Made by a program: the position numbers and the translations under genes. Shown here piece after piece: positions 24,774 to 33,304 of a stretch of DNA of 64,000 nucleotides. The stretch comes from Micromonospora pisi (lineage in GTDB: Bacteria; Actinomycetota; Actinomycetes; Mycobacteriales; Micromonosporaceae): the NCBI RefSeq assembly GCF_003633685.1, contig NZ_RBKT01000001.1:6820001-6884000 (forward strand), written 5' to 3'. The notes under the pieces were generated by a model. That model made no database searches. It was not told the origin of the DNA and saw only the letters and a list, made by a program, of their open reading frames with translations. Position 1 is the stretch's first letter. Each line of letters opens with the position of its first letter.

Positions 24774-26840
24774 GTGTCCGCACCCCGTACCCCCGTCGTG
24801 GCTGACCCGGTCGTCGTCGCGGCCGGGACCACGGCGGCCGACGCGGTAGCCGCGGCAGGCCTGCCCGCAGCCGGCCCGAAGGCGATCGTGGTCGTCCGGC
24901 AGGTTGCCTCCGACGGCACCGGTCAACTGCGCGACCTCGACTGGACCCCCGAGGTCGACACCGAGGTCGAGCCGGTCAGCCTCGACTCCCCGGACGGGCT
25001 CAACGTGCTGCGTCACTCCACCGCGCACGTGCTCGCCCAGGCCGTCCAGGACGTCTTCCCGGAGGCGAAGCTCGGCATCGGGCCGCCGATCGAGAACGGC
25101 TTCTACTACGACTTCGACGTGTCGAAGCCGTTCCAGCCGGAGGATCTCGACAAGCTCGAGAAGCGGATGCAGGAGATCGTCAAGTCCGGGCAACGGTTCC
25201 GTCGTCGCCGCTTCGCCAGCCTGGACGAGGCCCGTACCGAACTGGCCGACGAGCCCTACAAGCTGGAGTTGATCGAGGTCAAGGGGGCCGGCGACTCGTC
25301 CGGCGGTTCCGGGCTGGACGCGGGCGAGGTGATGGAGGTCGGCTCCGGTGACCTCACCATCTACGACAACCTGGACGTCAACTCCGACAAGGTCTGCTGG
25401 TCCGACCTCTGCCGCGGGCCGCACCTGCCCCACACCCGGCTGATCGGCGCCTTCAAGCTGATGCGCTCCGCCGCCGCGTACTGGCGCGGTTCGGAGAAGA
25501 ATCCGCAGCTCCAGCGGGTGTACGGCACCGCCTGGCCGACCCGGGACGCGCTCAAGGCGTACCTGAAGCTGCTGGAGGAGGCCGCGCGTCGCGACCACCG
25601 CAAGCTCGGCTCGGACCTCGACCTGTTCAGCTTCCCCGACGAGATCGGCTCCGGCCTGGCGGTCTTCCACCCCAAGGGCGGGATCATCCGGCGGGAGCTG
25701 GAGAACTACTCCCGGCAGCGGCACGAGCGGGCCGGGTACGAGTTCGTCAACACCCCGCACATCACCAAGGGACACCTCTTCGAGACCTCGGGCCACCTCC
25801 AGTGGTACGCCGACGGCATGTACCCGCCCATGTCGGTCGAGGGCGCGGACTACTACCTCAAGCCGATGAACTGCCCGTTCCACAACCTGATCTACCGGGC
25901 CCGTGGTCGCTCCTACCGTGAGCTGCCGCTGCGCCTGTTCGAGTTCGGCTCGGTCTACCGGTTCGAGAAGTCCGGCGTGGTGCACGGCCTGACCCGGGTC
26001 CGGGGCATGACCCAGGACGACGCGCACATCTACTGCACCCAGGAGCAGATGGCCGGCGAGCTGAAGTCGCTGCTGCGCTTCGTGCTCGACCTGCTGCGCG
26101 ACTACGGCCTGGACGACTTCTACCTCGAACTCTCCACCCGTAACCCGGAGAAGTCGGTCGGCACCGACGAGAACTGGGAGCGGGCCACCGAGGCGCTGCG
26201 GTCGGCCGCCGAGGAGTCCGGCCTGGACCTGGTGCCCGACCCGGGCGGCGCGGCGTTCTACGGCCCGAAGATCTCGGTCCAGGCGAAGGACGCGATCGGC
26301 CGGACCTGGCAGATGTCCACCATCCAGGTCGACTTCAACCTGCCGGAGCGGTTCGGCCTGGAGTTCCAGGCATCTGACGGCAGCCGTCAGCGCCCGGTCA
26401 TGATCCACCGCGCGCTCTTCGGTTCGATCGAGCGGTTCTTCGGGGTGCTGACCGAGCACTACGCCGGGGCGTTCCCGGCCTGGCTGGCGCCGGTGCAGGT
26501 GGTCGGCATCCCGATCCGCGAGGAGCACACCGGATATCTCGCCGACTTCGTCGAGGCGCTGCGCGCCGAGGGGATCCGGGCCGAGGTGGACAGCTCCGAC
26601 GACCGGATGCAGAAGAAGATCCGTACCGCCCAGCAGCAGAAGATCCCGTTCATGGCTATCGCCGGTGACTCGGACGTGGAGGCGGGTTCGGTCTCCTTCC
26701 GCTACCGGGACGGGTCGCAGCGCAACGGGATCCCGCTGGCCGAGGCGGTGGCGCACGTGGTCGAGGTGGTCCGTTCCCGGGTCAACGCCGGCCCCGCCGC
26801 CGAGCCCGTGACCGAGGAAGCCGAGCAGCCCACCAGCTGA
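24774..26840 (+). CDS. thrS: Threonyl-tRNA synthetase
   Basis: 688 residues from GTG 24774, with AAGGAG six bases upstream (TTG 24759 would lack this site). Domains in order: a short TGS-like N-terminus, the editing/second-additional domain with [11 protein letters not shown] and CRGPHLPHT, the class II catalytic core with motif 2 [23 protein letters not shown] and motif 3 [15 protein letters not shown], and the anticodon-binding domain from VQVVGIP. Zinc ligands are in NCPFH and the late HRALFG region. It charges tRNA-Thr. No T-box leader is visible. A perfect inverted repeat follows four bases after the stop. Confidence 0.98.
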   Translation: MSAPRTPVVADPVVVAAGTTAADAVAAAGLPAAGPKAIVVVRQVASDGTGQLRDLDWTPEVDTEVEPVSLDSPDGLNVLRHSTAHVLAQAVQDVFPEAKLGIGPPIENGFYYDFDVSKPFQPEDLDKLEKRMQEIVKSGQRFRRRRFASLDEARTELADEPYKLELIEVKGAGDSSGGSGLDAGEVMEVGSGDLTIYDNLDVNSDKVCWSDLCRGPHLPHTRLIGAFKLMRSAAAYWRGSEKNPQLQRVYGTAWPTRDALKAYLKLLEEAARRDHRKLGSDLDLFSFPDEIGSGLAVFHPKGGIIRRELENYSRQRHERAGYEFVNTPHITKGHLFETSGHLQWYADGMYPPMSVEGADYYLKPMNCPFHNLIYRARGRSYRELPLRLFEFGSVYRFEKSGVVHGLTRVRGMTQDDAHIYCTQEQMAGELKSLLRFVLDLLRDYGLDDFYLELSTRNPEKSVGTDENWERATEALRSAAEESGLDLVPDPGGAAFYGPKISVQAKDAIGRTWQMSTIQVDFNLPERFGLEFQASDGSRQRPVMIHRALFGSIERFFGVLTEHYAGAFPAWLAPVQVVGIPIREEHTGYLADFVEALRAEGIRAEVDSSDDRMQKKIRTAQQQKIPFMAIAGDSDVEAGSVSFRYRDGSQRNGIPLAEAVAHVVEVVRSRVNAGPAAEPVTEEAEQPTS

Positions 26841-26843
26841 GGT

Positions 26844-26896
26844 GTAAGGAAGGGCCCCTTGTTAACGCATAGCGTTAACAAGGGGCCCTTCCTTAC
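26844..26896. repeat. Inverted-repeat element, copy 3 (perfect 25-bp arms)
   Basis: Arms of 25 bp, 26844-26868 and 26872-26896, are exactly complementary around the loop ATA. Core GGAAGGGCCCCTT, with GTTAAC toward the loop. This is the most symmetric member of the family, placed right after thrS and before the HIT gene. It should be a very strong terminator. Confidence 0.93.
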
Positions 26897-26956
26897 GTTT
26901 CCGGCGGGTACGGGCGGGGGCCGGGACCTGGTTGCGCTGACCGTAGGATCACCGGT

Positions 26957-27520
26957 GTGACAGGGGCGGCGCAGCACACGGGAACCGACGTTCCAGCCGA
27001 CGAGACCGGGACACCGGACGGGTTGGACCGGCTCTGGACCCCGCACCGGATGACCTACATCTCCGGGCAGGACAAGCCGGACGAGGGGTACGAGAAACCT
27101 TCCGGCTGTCCGTTCTGCCTGGCCCCCTCCCGACAGGGCGCCGACAGCCTGGTGGTGGCCCGGGGCAAGACGGTGTACGTGGTGCTCAACCTGTACCCGT
27201 ACAACCCGGGACACCTGCTGGTGTGCCCGTACCGGCACGTGGCCGACTACAGCGAGCTGGACGCGGCGGAGACCGCCGAGCTGGCCGCGCAGACCCAGAC
27301 CGCGATGCGGGTGGTCCGGCGGGTCAGCAGCGCGCACGGGTTCAACATCGGGATGAACCAGGGCGGCGTCGCCGGTGCCGGCATCGCCGCCCACCTGCAC
27401 CAGCACGTGGTGCCCCGCTGGGGCGGCGATGCCAACTTCATGCCGGTGATCGGGCGTACCAAGGTCCTGCCGCAGCTTCTCACCGACACCCGCGACCTGC
27501 TCGCCTCCGCCTGGACCTGA
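26957..27520 (+). CDS. HIT-family nucleotide phosphorylase/hydrolase
   Basis: 187 residues. The histidine triad is HLHQHVVPRWGGD; the zinc-site pattern CPFC occurs in SGCPFCLAPS. Order and sequence match the HIT gene that follows thrS in mycobacteria, whose product is an Ap4A phosphorylase. It therefore probably degrades diadenosine polyphosphates; this is by analogy. GTG 26957 lies seven bases after the -10-like TAGGAT, indicating leaderless translation. In the usual order pgsA comes next; here other genes intervene. It converges on the TetR gene at 12 bp. Confidence 0.9.
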   Translation: MTGAAQHTGTDVPADETGTPDGLDRLWTPHRMTYISGQDKPDEGYEKPSGCPFCLAPSRQGADSLVVARGKTVYVVLNLYPYNPGHLLVCPYRHVADYSELDAAETAELAAQTQTAMRVVRRVSSAHGFNIGMNQGGVAGAGIAAHLHQHVVPRWGGDANFMPVIGRTKVLPQLLTDTRDLLASAWT

Positions 27521-27532
27521 CCCCCGGGCGGG

Positions 27533-28228
27533 TCAGGCGGGGGTCAGGTGGGCCAGTTCGACGGCGAACCGGTCCGTCGCCTCGTGCAGCGGCGGCCACG
27601 GGAACTTCGGTAGGTGCTGGCGCAGCGACACGGCACCGTGCAGCGCGGTCCAGAGGGCGGTGGCGTCCGCGACGGGGTCGGTGCTGGTCGAGCGACCGGC
27701 GGCGACGCAGCTGCTGACACCGTCGATGAGCATCCGGAACGCGTCGAGGTGGTGCTGCTTGGCCGGCGGGATCCCGTCCAGGCCCGGTGAGGTCGGGTCC
27801 GAGGGCGGCGGCGCCTGATCCTCCCGGTCCGGGGTGTCGACCGATGGGCGTCCGCGGCTGAAGAGCAGCCGGTACGAGGCCGGCTCGCGCATGGCGAAGT
27901 CGACGTACGCGCGACAGCCGGCCAGCAGCCGCCGTACCGGGTCGGTGGCGAGGTCGAGCGTACTTGTGGAGTCGTCGATCGCCTGGCTCAGCCGGTCGAA
28001 CCCGGCGTCCAGCACCGCGTCGCGTACGGCCGCCAGGTCCTCGAAGTGCGCGTAGATCGACGGCGCGGAGATGCCCGCCTCCCGGGCGATCGCCCGAAGC
28101 GTCAGCGTCTCGTCGCCGCCCGCCTGTTCGACGAGCCGCTCCGCCGCGGAGACGATCTCGTTGCGCAGGAGATCGCCCTCGCCACGGCGGTTGCGGACAC
28201 GTCGGGTCGTCGGGCTCATGCCGGGCAT
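27533..28228 (-). CDS. TetR/AcrR family transcriptional regulator
   Basis: 231 residues. The N-terminal HTH is typical: LLRNEIVSAAERLVEQAG, TLTLRAIAREAGISAPSIYAHFEDLAAVRDAVLD. The C-terminal ligand domain contains YRLLFSRGRPS. The start ATG overlaps the stop of the MFS gene in TAATG, so both are on one mRNA and translation is coupled. It most likely represses its own operon through the inverted repeats at 29787-29831. The inducer is probably a compound exported by the MFS partner. Confidence 0.92.
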   Translation of the reverse strand: MPGMSPTTRRVRNRRGEGDLLRNEIVSAAERLVEQAGGDETLTLRAIAREAGISAPSIYAHFEDLAAVRDAVLDAGFDRLSQAIDDSTSTLDLATDPVRRLLAGCRAYVDFAMREPASYRLLFSRGRPSVDTPDREDQAPPPSDPTSPGLDGIPPAKQHHLDAFRMLIDGVSSCVAAGRSTSTDPVADATALWTALHGAVSLRQHLPKFPWPPLHEATDRFAVELAHLTPA

Positions 28229-29772
28229 TATCCCGCGAGGACCGCTTCGGGCTCTGCGACGCCGGTCGGCACCGACCCGGGTGTCGGGCGCCGCCGGAGT
28301 CCGACACCCACCCCGATGGCGGCCACCAGGGCCACCCCTGCGGCGACGAGCAGCCCCCGGCCCATCGCGACGGTGAAGGCGTGGTCGGCCGTGGCCAGGA
28401 GTTCGCCCGCCCCGGGCGCCGGCGTAGCGGCGGCGACCGCGTGCGCCGAGGGCAGATCGTGACCGGCGACGGATGGCGCGTCGGCCATCGTGGCACGGTA
28501 GTGGGTCGAGACGATCGCCCCGACCACGGCGATTCCGAGCACCCCGCCCAGCTCACGGATCACGCTCTGGAGCGAGCTGGCCATCGAGGCGTACGTCGCC
28601 GGCACCGACCCGTTGATCTCCAGGCTGGCCGGAGCCATCAGCATGCCCATGCCGAGTCCGACAATGGCGGTGAAGCCGGCGATGACGGGGAACGTCGTGT
28701 CGGTCGTGGCGGTGGCGAGTGCGCCGAGCCCGGCGGCGACCAGCAGCAGGCCGAGCGTGAGCGCCCGGGCGGTGCCGAGCCGGGCCGTGGTCAGCGACGA
28801 CGTGGCGGACGCGACCGACATGGCGATCGCGAACGGTACCGCCCCGAGCCCGGCCAGCAGGGGCGAGTAGCCGTGCACCAGTTGCAGGTACTGCGACAGC
28901 TCGAAGAGCGTGCCGAAGAGGGCGAAGAAGGTCACCGCCAGCGCCAGCGAGGCCAGCTCGAACCGGCGGTTGGTGAACAGGTCCAGGCGTACCAGTGGGT
29001 TGGTCACCCGCAGTTCCCACCAGACGAACACGGCGGCGAGCAGGACCGCCGTGCCGGTTTCGCCGAGGGTCGTGGCGTCGGTCCAGCCGCGTTGCGGTGC
29101 CTCGATGATGGCGTCGACCAGTGCGGCGATCGCGAGCGTCGACAGCAGTGCGCCGAGGAGGTCGAGCCGGCCGCTGGGCTGCGCCGGGATCCGGGGGATG
29201 ACGGCGAGGATTCCGGCGAGGGCGAGCGCCACGATCGGGAGGTTGATCCAGAACGTGCTGCTCCAGGAGAAGTGCAGCAGCAGGGCGCCGCCGGTCACCG
29301 GTCCCACGAGTACGCCGACCCCGGCGGCGGCGGACCACGCGCCGAACGCCTTCGCCCGTTCGTGGGGCGGGAACATCCGAGTGACGATCGCCAGGGTCGC
29401 TGGCATGACGAACGCCGCCCCGAGTCCCATCACGGCGCGCCAGGCGATCAGCTGCGTGGGTGTGTCGGAGAGGGCCGCGGCGACCGATCCGCCGCCGAAG
29501 ACGACGAGGCCACCGATCAGGGCTCGCCGCATGCCGAGTCGCGTTCCGAACGCCCCGGCGAGGATCAGCGCCGACGCGAAGATCAACGTGTACGCGTCGG
29601 TGATCCATTGCAGGTCGGAGGTGGTGGCGTGCAGGTCACGTGCGAGCGAGGGCAGCGCCGTGTTGAGCACGGAGTTGTCCAACGTCACGGCGACCAGGGT
29701 GAGGCTCAGTACGCCCAGCGCCGCCCAGCGGCGCGGATGCCCGTTCAGGTGGTCCTCGGTCATGGCTGTCAC
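28228..29772 (-). CDS. MFS drug exporter, DHA2 (14-helix) family
   Basis: 514 residues from GTG 29772, chosen because AAGGAG lies seven bases upstream; ATG 29763 is the alternative. About 14 helices are visible. Motif C-like VTLDNSVLNTALPSLARDL and motif A GAFGTRLGMRRALIGG mark the DHA2 proton-drug antiporters. WRAVMGLGAAFVMPATLAIV and GWTDATT are also typical. Located in the cytoplasmic membrane, it should export a toxic small molecule. First gene of an operon with the TetR regulator; promoter and putative operators lie directly upstream. Confidence 0.93.
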   Translation of the reverse strand: MTAMTEDHLNGHPRRWAALGVLSLTLVAVTLDNSVLNTALPSLARDLHATTSDLQWITDAYTLIFASALILAGAFGTRLGMRRALIGGLVVFGGGSVAAALSDTPTQLIAWRAVMGLGAAFVMPATLAIVTRMFPPHERAKAFGAWSAAAGVGVLVGPVTGGALLLHFSWSSTFWINLPIVALALAGILAVIPRIPAQPSGRLDLLGALLSTLAIAALVDAIIEAPQRGWTDATTLGETGTAVLLAAVFVWWELRVTNPLVRLDLFTNRRFELASLALAVTFFALFGTLFELSQYLQLVHGYSPLLAGLGAVPFAIAMSVASATSSLTTARLGTARALTLGLLLVAAGLGALATATTDTTFPVIAGFTAIVGLGMGMLMAPASLEINGSVPATYASMASSLQSVIRELGGVLGIAVVGAIVSTHYRATMADAPSVAGHDLPSAHAVAAATPAPGAGELLATADHAFTVAMGRGLLVAAGVALVAAIGVGVGLRRRPTPGSVPTGVAEPEAVLAG

Positions 29773-29786
29773 GCTTCCGCTCCTTG

Positions 29787-29831
29787 AGTTAACGGCTGTA
29801 AGGCTAGAAGTTAGACTCACATCCGTTAACT
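29787..29831 (-). promoter_or_regulatory. Promoter of the MFS-TetR operon bracketed by inverted 9-mers
   Basis: On the minus strand TTAACG (29829-29824) and TAGCCT (29806-29801) are -35 and -10 boxes at 17-bp spacing. The sequences AGTTAACGG (29787-29795) and CCGTTAACT (29823-29831) are exact inverted copies; one covers the -35 box and the other lies just past the -10. This is the arrangement expected for TetR autorepression. Confidence 0.65.
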
Positions 29832-29894
29832 AACAAGCGTTTAGTGATGGGATGACTCTGGATCGTCGACGGAGGAGATGGCACGCTCTGCGGC

Positions 29895-30905
29895 ATGACG
29901 GTGAGCACACGGGTGTTGGGACGCAGCGGCATCGAGGTCAGTGCCCTCGGCATGGGGTGCTGGGCCATCGGCGGACCATGGTTCGCCGGTGACCAGCCGC
30001 TGGGCTGGGGACAGGTGGACGACGACGAGTCCACGCGCGCCATCCACCGCGCGCTGGAACTCGGCGTGACCTTCTTCGACACCGCCGACGTCTACGGCGC
30101 CGGACACAGCGAACGGGTGCTCGGCCGGGCCCTGGCCGGACGACGCGACGAAGTGGTCATCGCCACCAAGTGGGGCAGCACCTTCGACGAGCGCACCCGG
30201 CAGTCCACCGAGCCGGACTGGTCCCCGACGTACCTGCGCCGCGCGGCCGAGGCGTCACTGCGCCGGCTCGGCACCGACCGGATCGACCTCTACCAACTCC
30301 ACCTCAACGAACTCGACGTCGACCTGGCCGAGCCGCTGCTCGGCACCCTGGCCGACCTGGTCGCCGAGGGCAAGGTCCGGTGGTACGGGTGGAGCACCGA
30401 CTTCGCCGACCGGGCCGAGTCGTGGGCGCTCGGCGGCACCCACACCACCGCCATCCAGCACTCCCTCTCGGTGCTCCAGGACTCGGCCGAGGTCCTCGCG
30501 GTCTGTGAGAAGCACAACCTGGCCAGCGTCAACCGGGGTCCGCTCGGGATGGGGCTGCTGACCGGCAAGTACACGGCCACGACCACCCTCGGCGCCGACG
30601 ACGTACGCGGCATCGCCCCGCAGTGGCTGGACTGGTTCCGGGACGGCCGTCCGGCACCGGAGTGGCTGGCACGGGTCGACGCGGTCCGGGAGGCGCTCAC
30701 CGTCGACGGCCGCACCCTGGCCCAGGGGGCGCTCGGCTACCTCTGGGCGCGCAGCGGCCGTACGATGCCGATCCCCGGCTGCCGCACCGTCGCGCAGGTG
30801 GAGGAGAACGCGGGCGCGTTGGCGTACGGGCCGCTTACCGCCGCCCAGTTGGCCGAGGTCCAGCGCCTGCTGGCCGCCCTGCGTACGGCACCGGAGCAGC
30901 GCTGA
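29895..30905 (+). CDS. Aldo/keto reductase
   Basis: 336 residues. Catalytic motifs: TFFDTADVYGAGHSERVLG (Asp, Tyr), ATKWGSTFDE (Lys) and LYQLHLNELD (His). The end PIPGCRTVAQVEENAGAL binds NADPH. It is divergent from the MFS-TetR operon, so it may be controlled by the same regulator and modify the same compound. The strong GGAGGAG at 29871 is 19 bases from ATG 29895, too far for normal use. A six-codon frame, 29878-29898, starts just after that site and ends in the ATGA that begins this gene, so coupling is possible. Confidence 0.88.
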   Translation: MTVSTRVLGRSGIEVSALGMGCWAIGGPWFAGDQPLGWGQVDDDESTRAIHRALELGVTFFDTADVYGAGHSERVLGRALAGRRDEVVIATKWGSTFDERTRQSTEPDWSPTYLRRAAEASLRRLGTDRIDLYQLHLNELDVDLAEPLLGTLADLVAEGKVRWYGWSTDFADRAESWALGGTHTTAIQHSLSVLQDSAEVLAVCEKHNLASVNRGPLGMGLLTGKYTATTTLGADDVRGIAPQWLDWFRDGRPAPEWLARVDAVREALTVDGRTLAQGALGYLWARSGRTMPIPGCRTVAQVEENAGALAYGPLTAAQLAEVQRLLAALRTAPEQR

Positions 30906-30921
30906 CGGTGGCGGATCGACC

Positions 30922-30946
30922 GGCCGGCGCGTACCCCGCGCCGGCC
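30922..30946. terminator. Bidirectional stem-loop
   Basis: GGCCGGCGCG and CGCGCCGGCC form a perfect 10-bp stem with a 5-base loop, between the convergent aldo/keto reductase and EF-G-like genes. Confidence 0.7.
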
Positions 30947-30953
30947 CGTCGAC

Positions 30954-32222
30954 TCACGGCTGGTTGTCGGCTTCCCTCGCCTCGATGAGCAGCGGGTCCC
31001 CGGGGGCGGAGATGGTGTCGCCGGCCCGGGCGCTGTCCACGCCGGTGACCACGCAGATGTCGCCCGCGACGCAGGCCGGAACCGCGCGCCGGGTCTCGCC
31101 CAGCGGGAGGTGGAGCCGGTCGAGGTGTGCTTCGGTGCCGTGGCCCGGTTGGCCGTCCTCGTCCGGCCCGGGACCGCTGACGTACACGGTCTGGTCGGGG
31201 CGGAGCGTGCCGGAGAAGACCCGTACCAGGGAGATCTTTCCCAGCTGGGGGTCGACGGTGGTCTTGACCACCTCGGCGACCAGCGGGCCGTCGGGGTCGC
31301 AGAGCAGCGGGGGCCGGGGCGAGCCGTCCACCCCCGTGATCACCGGCAGGTCGCGTTCCAGCGGGGAGGGGAAGCTGCCGGTCAGGACCTCCAGCAGCGC
31401 GTCGACGCCAACCCCGGTCTCGGCGCAGACCGGCACGACCGGGTAGAAGTGCCCGCCGGTGACCGCGGTCTCCAGATCGTCGATGAGGACGTCGGCCGCG
31501 ATCTCCTCACCGTCGATGTACCGGTCCAACAGGGTCTCGTCCTCGCTCTCGGCGAGGATGGTCTCGATCAGCTCGTCGCGGGCCTCGCCGATCGCCGGCA
31601 GGTGCTCCGGCTCGGGCTCACGTACGGCCGCGGGAAGCCCGCCGGTGTAGTCGAGGACCCGCCGGGTGATCAGTTCGAGCAGGCCGGCGACGGAGACGCC
31701 GTCGTCACCGAGCATCGTCAGGTGCAGCGGCAGCACGTTGTCGCCGAAGAGCCGCTGGCTGAGCGCCACGGCCTCGTCGAAGTCGGCCTTGGGGTGGTCG
31801 AGCCGGGAGACGGCGACGACCCTGGGCATGTCGAGGGCGGCACACTCCTCCCAGAGGTCGACGGTCGCCGCGTCCATGCCTCCGGCGGCGGAGACGACGA
31901 AGAGGGCGGCGTCGGCGGCGCGCAGCCCGGCGCGGAGTTCGTCGGCGAACTCGGCCGAGCCGGGCGTGTCCAGCAGGTTGACCTTGATCCCGTCGTACCG
32001 GAGCGGTGTGCAGGTGAGCTCGGCCGAGCGCTGCCGTACGGCTTCGGTGCCGCCGGCACCGGCCGGCCGGTCGACTGTGCCGGTCGCCGCGAGCAGCGCC
32101 TCGACCAGGGCGGTCTTGCCGGCGCCGGAATGGCCGACGAGAACCACGTTGCGGATCTCGGAGGGCTCGCCCGTCACCGGTGCCGGATCGGCTCCGCCCT
32201 CGTTCTGACTGTGCTGCGCCAT
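30954..32222 (-). CDS. EF-G-like GTPase lacking domains III-V
   Basis: 422 residues from ATG 32222 with GGGAGG upstream. The GTPase domain is intact at G1 (GHSGAGKTALVEA) and G3 (LLDTPGSAEF), while G4 reads SRLD instead of NKxD. A beta-barrel domain II follows (KISLVRVFSGTLRPDQTVYV) and ends at GDTISAPGDPLLIEAREADNQP. Full-length EF-G-like proteins of actinobacteria (FusA2 type) are about 700 residues and continue here with domains III-V. Those are absent, and no trace remains in the 48 bp before the next gene. It may be a truncated remnant or a functional short GTPase. Confidence 0.8.
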   Translation of the reverse strand: MAQHSQNEGGADPAPVTGEPSEIRNVVLVGHSGAGKTALVEALLAATGTVDRPAGAGGTEAVRQRSAELTCTPLRYDGIKVNLLDTPGSAEFADELRAGLRAADAALFVVSAAGGMDAATVDLWEECAALDMPRVVAVSRLDHPKADFDEAVALSQRLFGDNVLPLHLTMLGDDGVSVAGLLELITRRVLDYTGGLPAAVREPEPEHLPAIGEARDELIETILAESEDETLLDRYIDGEEIAADVLIDDLETAVTGGHFYPVVPVCAETGVGVDALLEVLTGSFPSPLERDLPVITGVDGSPRPPLLCDPDGPLVAEVVKTTVDPQLGKISLVRVFSGTLRPDQTVYVSGPGPDEDGQPGHGTEAHLDRLHLPLGETRRAVPACVAGDICVVTGVDSARAGDTISAPGDPLLIEAREADNQP

Positions 32223-32531
32223 CGGGCGCACCTCCCTCTGCCGGTGGTCGATCGTCGCGACACGCTGTTGGTCAGCTCTGGCATGTCGAAGTCTGGTGGG
32301 TGACCGTCGGGTTCGACGGGAGGCGGCTCCGGGGACCGGGCCCCGGATGCGCGCGCGGCGATATCCTCGGCTGGCGCGTGGTGTGCCGGGAAGGTGCCGT
32401 TTCGTAGCGTGACCTGGGTCACACTCCTGTGTCTGATCCCAACCGCGCCGGACGGTACACAACCCCACAGCGCGAAGTAAGCAGACCGGGCGTACCGCGA
32501 GTGGTCGGGCGACCGTTATCGTGAGACCGCC
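32223..32531. other. 309-bp divergent promoter region
   Basis: This gap separates the EF-G-like gene (-) and pgsA (+) and must carry both promoters. The end nearest pgsA contains CGTTATCGT, a -10-like stretch about ten bases before the start. No gene and no clear repeat was seen. Confidence 0.4.
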
Positions 32532-33161
32532 ATGGCGAAGATCTTCCAAGTATCAGCCCGAGCGGGCCTGGCCCGCGTCATCGAACCGGTCGCCCGCGCG
32601 CTGCTGCGCCGCGGCGTGACCCCCAACGCGGTCACCGTGACCGGAACCGTCGGCGTGCTGGTGGGCGCCCTCGGCTTCGGCGCTCGCGGTGAGCTGGTTG
32701 CCGGTGCCATCATCGTCACCATCTTCGCGCTCACCGACCTGCTCGACGGGACGATGGCGCGAATGTCCGGCGGTTCCACCAAGTTCGGCGCCTTCCTCGA
32801 CTCCAGCATGGACCGGGTGGCCGACGGGGCGGTCTTCGGGGCGGTGGCCTACTGGCTCGCCACCGAGAACGATCGCTGGGGGGTCGCCGGCGCGCTGGTC
32901 TGCCTCGTCGCGGGCGGCGTCGTCTCCTACGTCAAGGCGCGGGCCGAAGGGCTCGGTATGACCGCCAACGTGGGTATCGCCGAGCGCACCGAGCGGTTGA
33001 TCATCGTCGGGGTCGGCGGCATCCTCCAGGGCGCCGGCGTCCCGCACGCGCTCACCGTCGCGCTCTGGCTGCTCGCAGCGGTCTCGGTCTTCACCGTCGG
33101 GCAGCGGATGACCCACGTCTACCGCCAGGCCCAGCGGATCGAGCCGGGCGTGAGCCGGTGA
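32532..33161 (+). CDS. pgsA: Phosphatidylinositol phosphate synthase (CDP-alcohol phosphotransferase)
   Basis: 209 residues. The CDP-alcohol phosphotransferase signature D-x2-DG-x2-AR-x8-G-x3-D-x3-D is complete in DLLDGTMARMSGGSTKFGAF followed by LDSSMDRVAD. Six hydrophobic helices follow the family layout. The gene precedes a PIM acyltransferase and PimA, as Rv2612c does in Mycobacterium, so it joins CDP-diacylglycerol and inositol-phosphate to give phosphatidylinositol phosphate, the first lipid of PI and PIM synthesis. Acts in the cytoplasmic membrane. Its stop overlaps the GTG of a 48-codon repeat-containing frame. Confidence 0.93.
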   Translation: MAKIFQVSARAGLARVIEPVARALLRRGVTPNAVTVTGTVGVLVGALGFGARGELVAGAIIVTIFALTDLLDGTMARMSGGSTKFGAFLDSSMDRVADGAVFGAVAYWLATENDRWGVAGALVCLVAGGVVSYVKARAEGLGMTANVGIAERTERLIIVGVGGILQGAGVPHALTVALWLLAAVSVFTVGQRMTHVYRQAQRIEPGVSR

Positions 33162-33304
33162 CCGTGTCAGCCCACCCCGTGTCAGCCCACCCCGTGCCCG
33201 CCCACCCCGTGCCCGCCCACCCCGTGCCCGCCCACCCGGTGACCGGGCGATCCCGCCTGCTGACCGGGTCATCCCGACCGGCCGGGAACGGCGTGGTCGG
33301 GTGA
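33158..33304 (+). CDS. 48-aa repeat-containing reading frame between pgsA and the acyltransferase
   Basis: GTG 33158 overlaps the pgsA stop (GTGA), and the TGA at 33302-33304 overlaps the GTG of the acyltransferase gene at 33301. The product would be five pentapeptides, two VSAHP then three VPAHP, followed by a basic Gly/Ser/Arg stretch. Both overlaps fit translational coupling, so the frame could carry ribosomes across the gap. There is no family match and the codons are dictated by a 15-bp tandem repeat, so it may have no protein function. Confidence 0.4.
   Translation: MTVSAHPVSAHPVPAHPVPAHPVPAHPVTGRSRLLTGSSRPAGNGVVG
33164..33238. repeat. Five tandem copies of a 15-bp unit
   Basis: Units start at 33164, 33179, 33194, 33209 and 33224. 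Two read GTGTCAGCCCACCCC and three GTGCCCGCCCACCCC (the last ends in G). Unit length is a multiple of three, so copy-number change would keep the frame across the pgsA-acyltransferase junction. Confidence 0.92.

Noticed and set aside
27533-32549. Biosynthetic gene cluster around the MFS exporter
   Set aside because: Only a regulator, an exporter and a reductase are present; no synthase or tailoring set supports a cluster.
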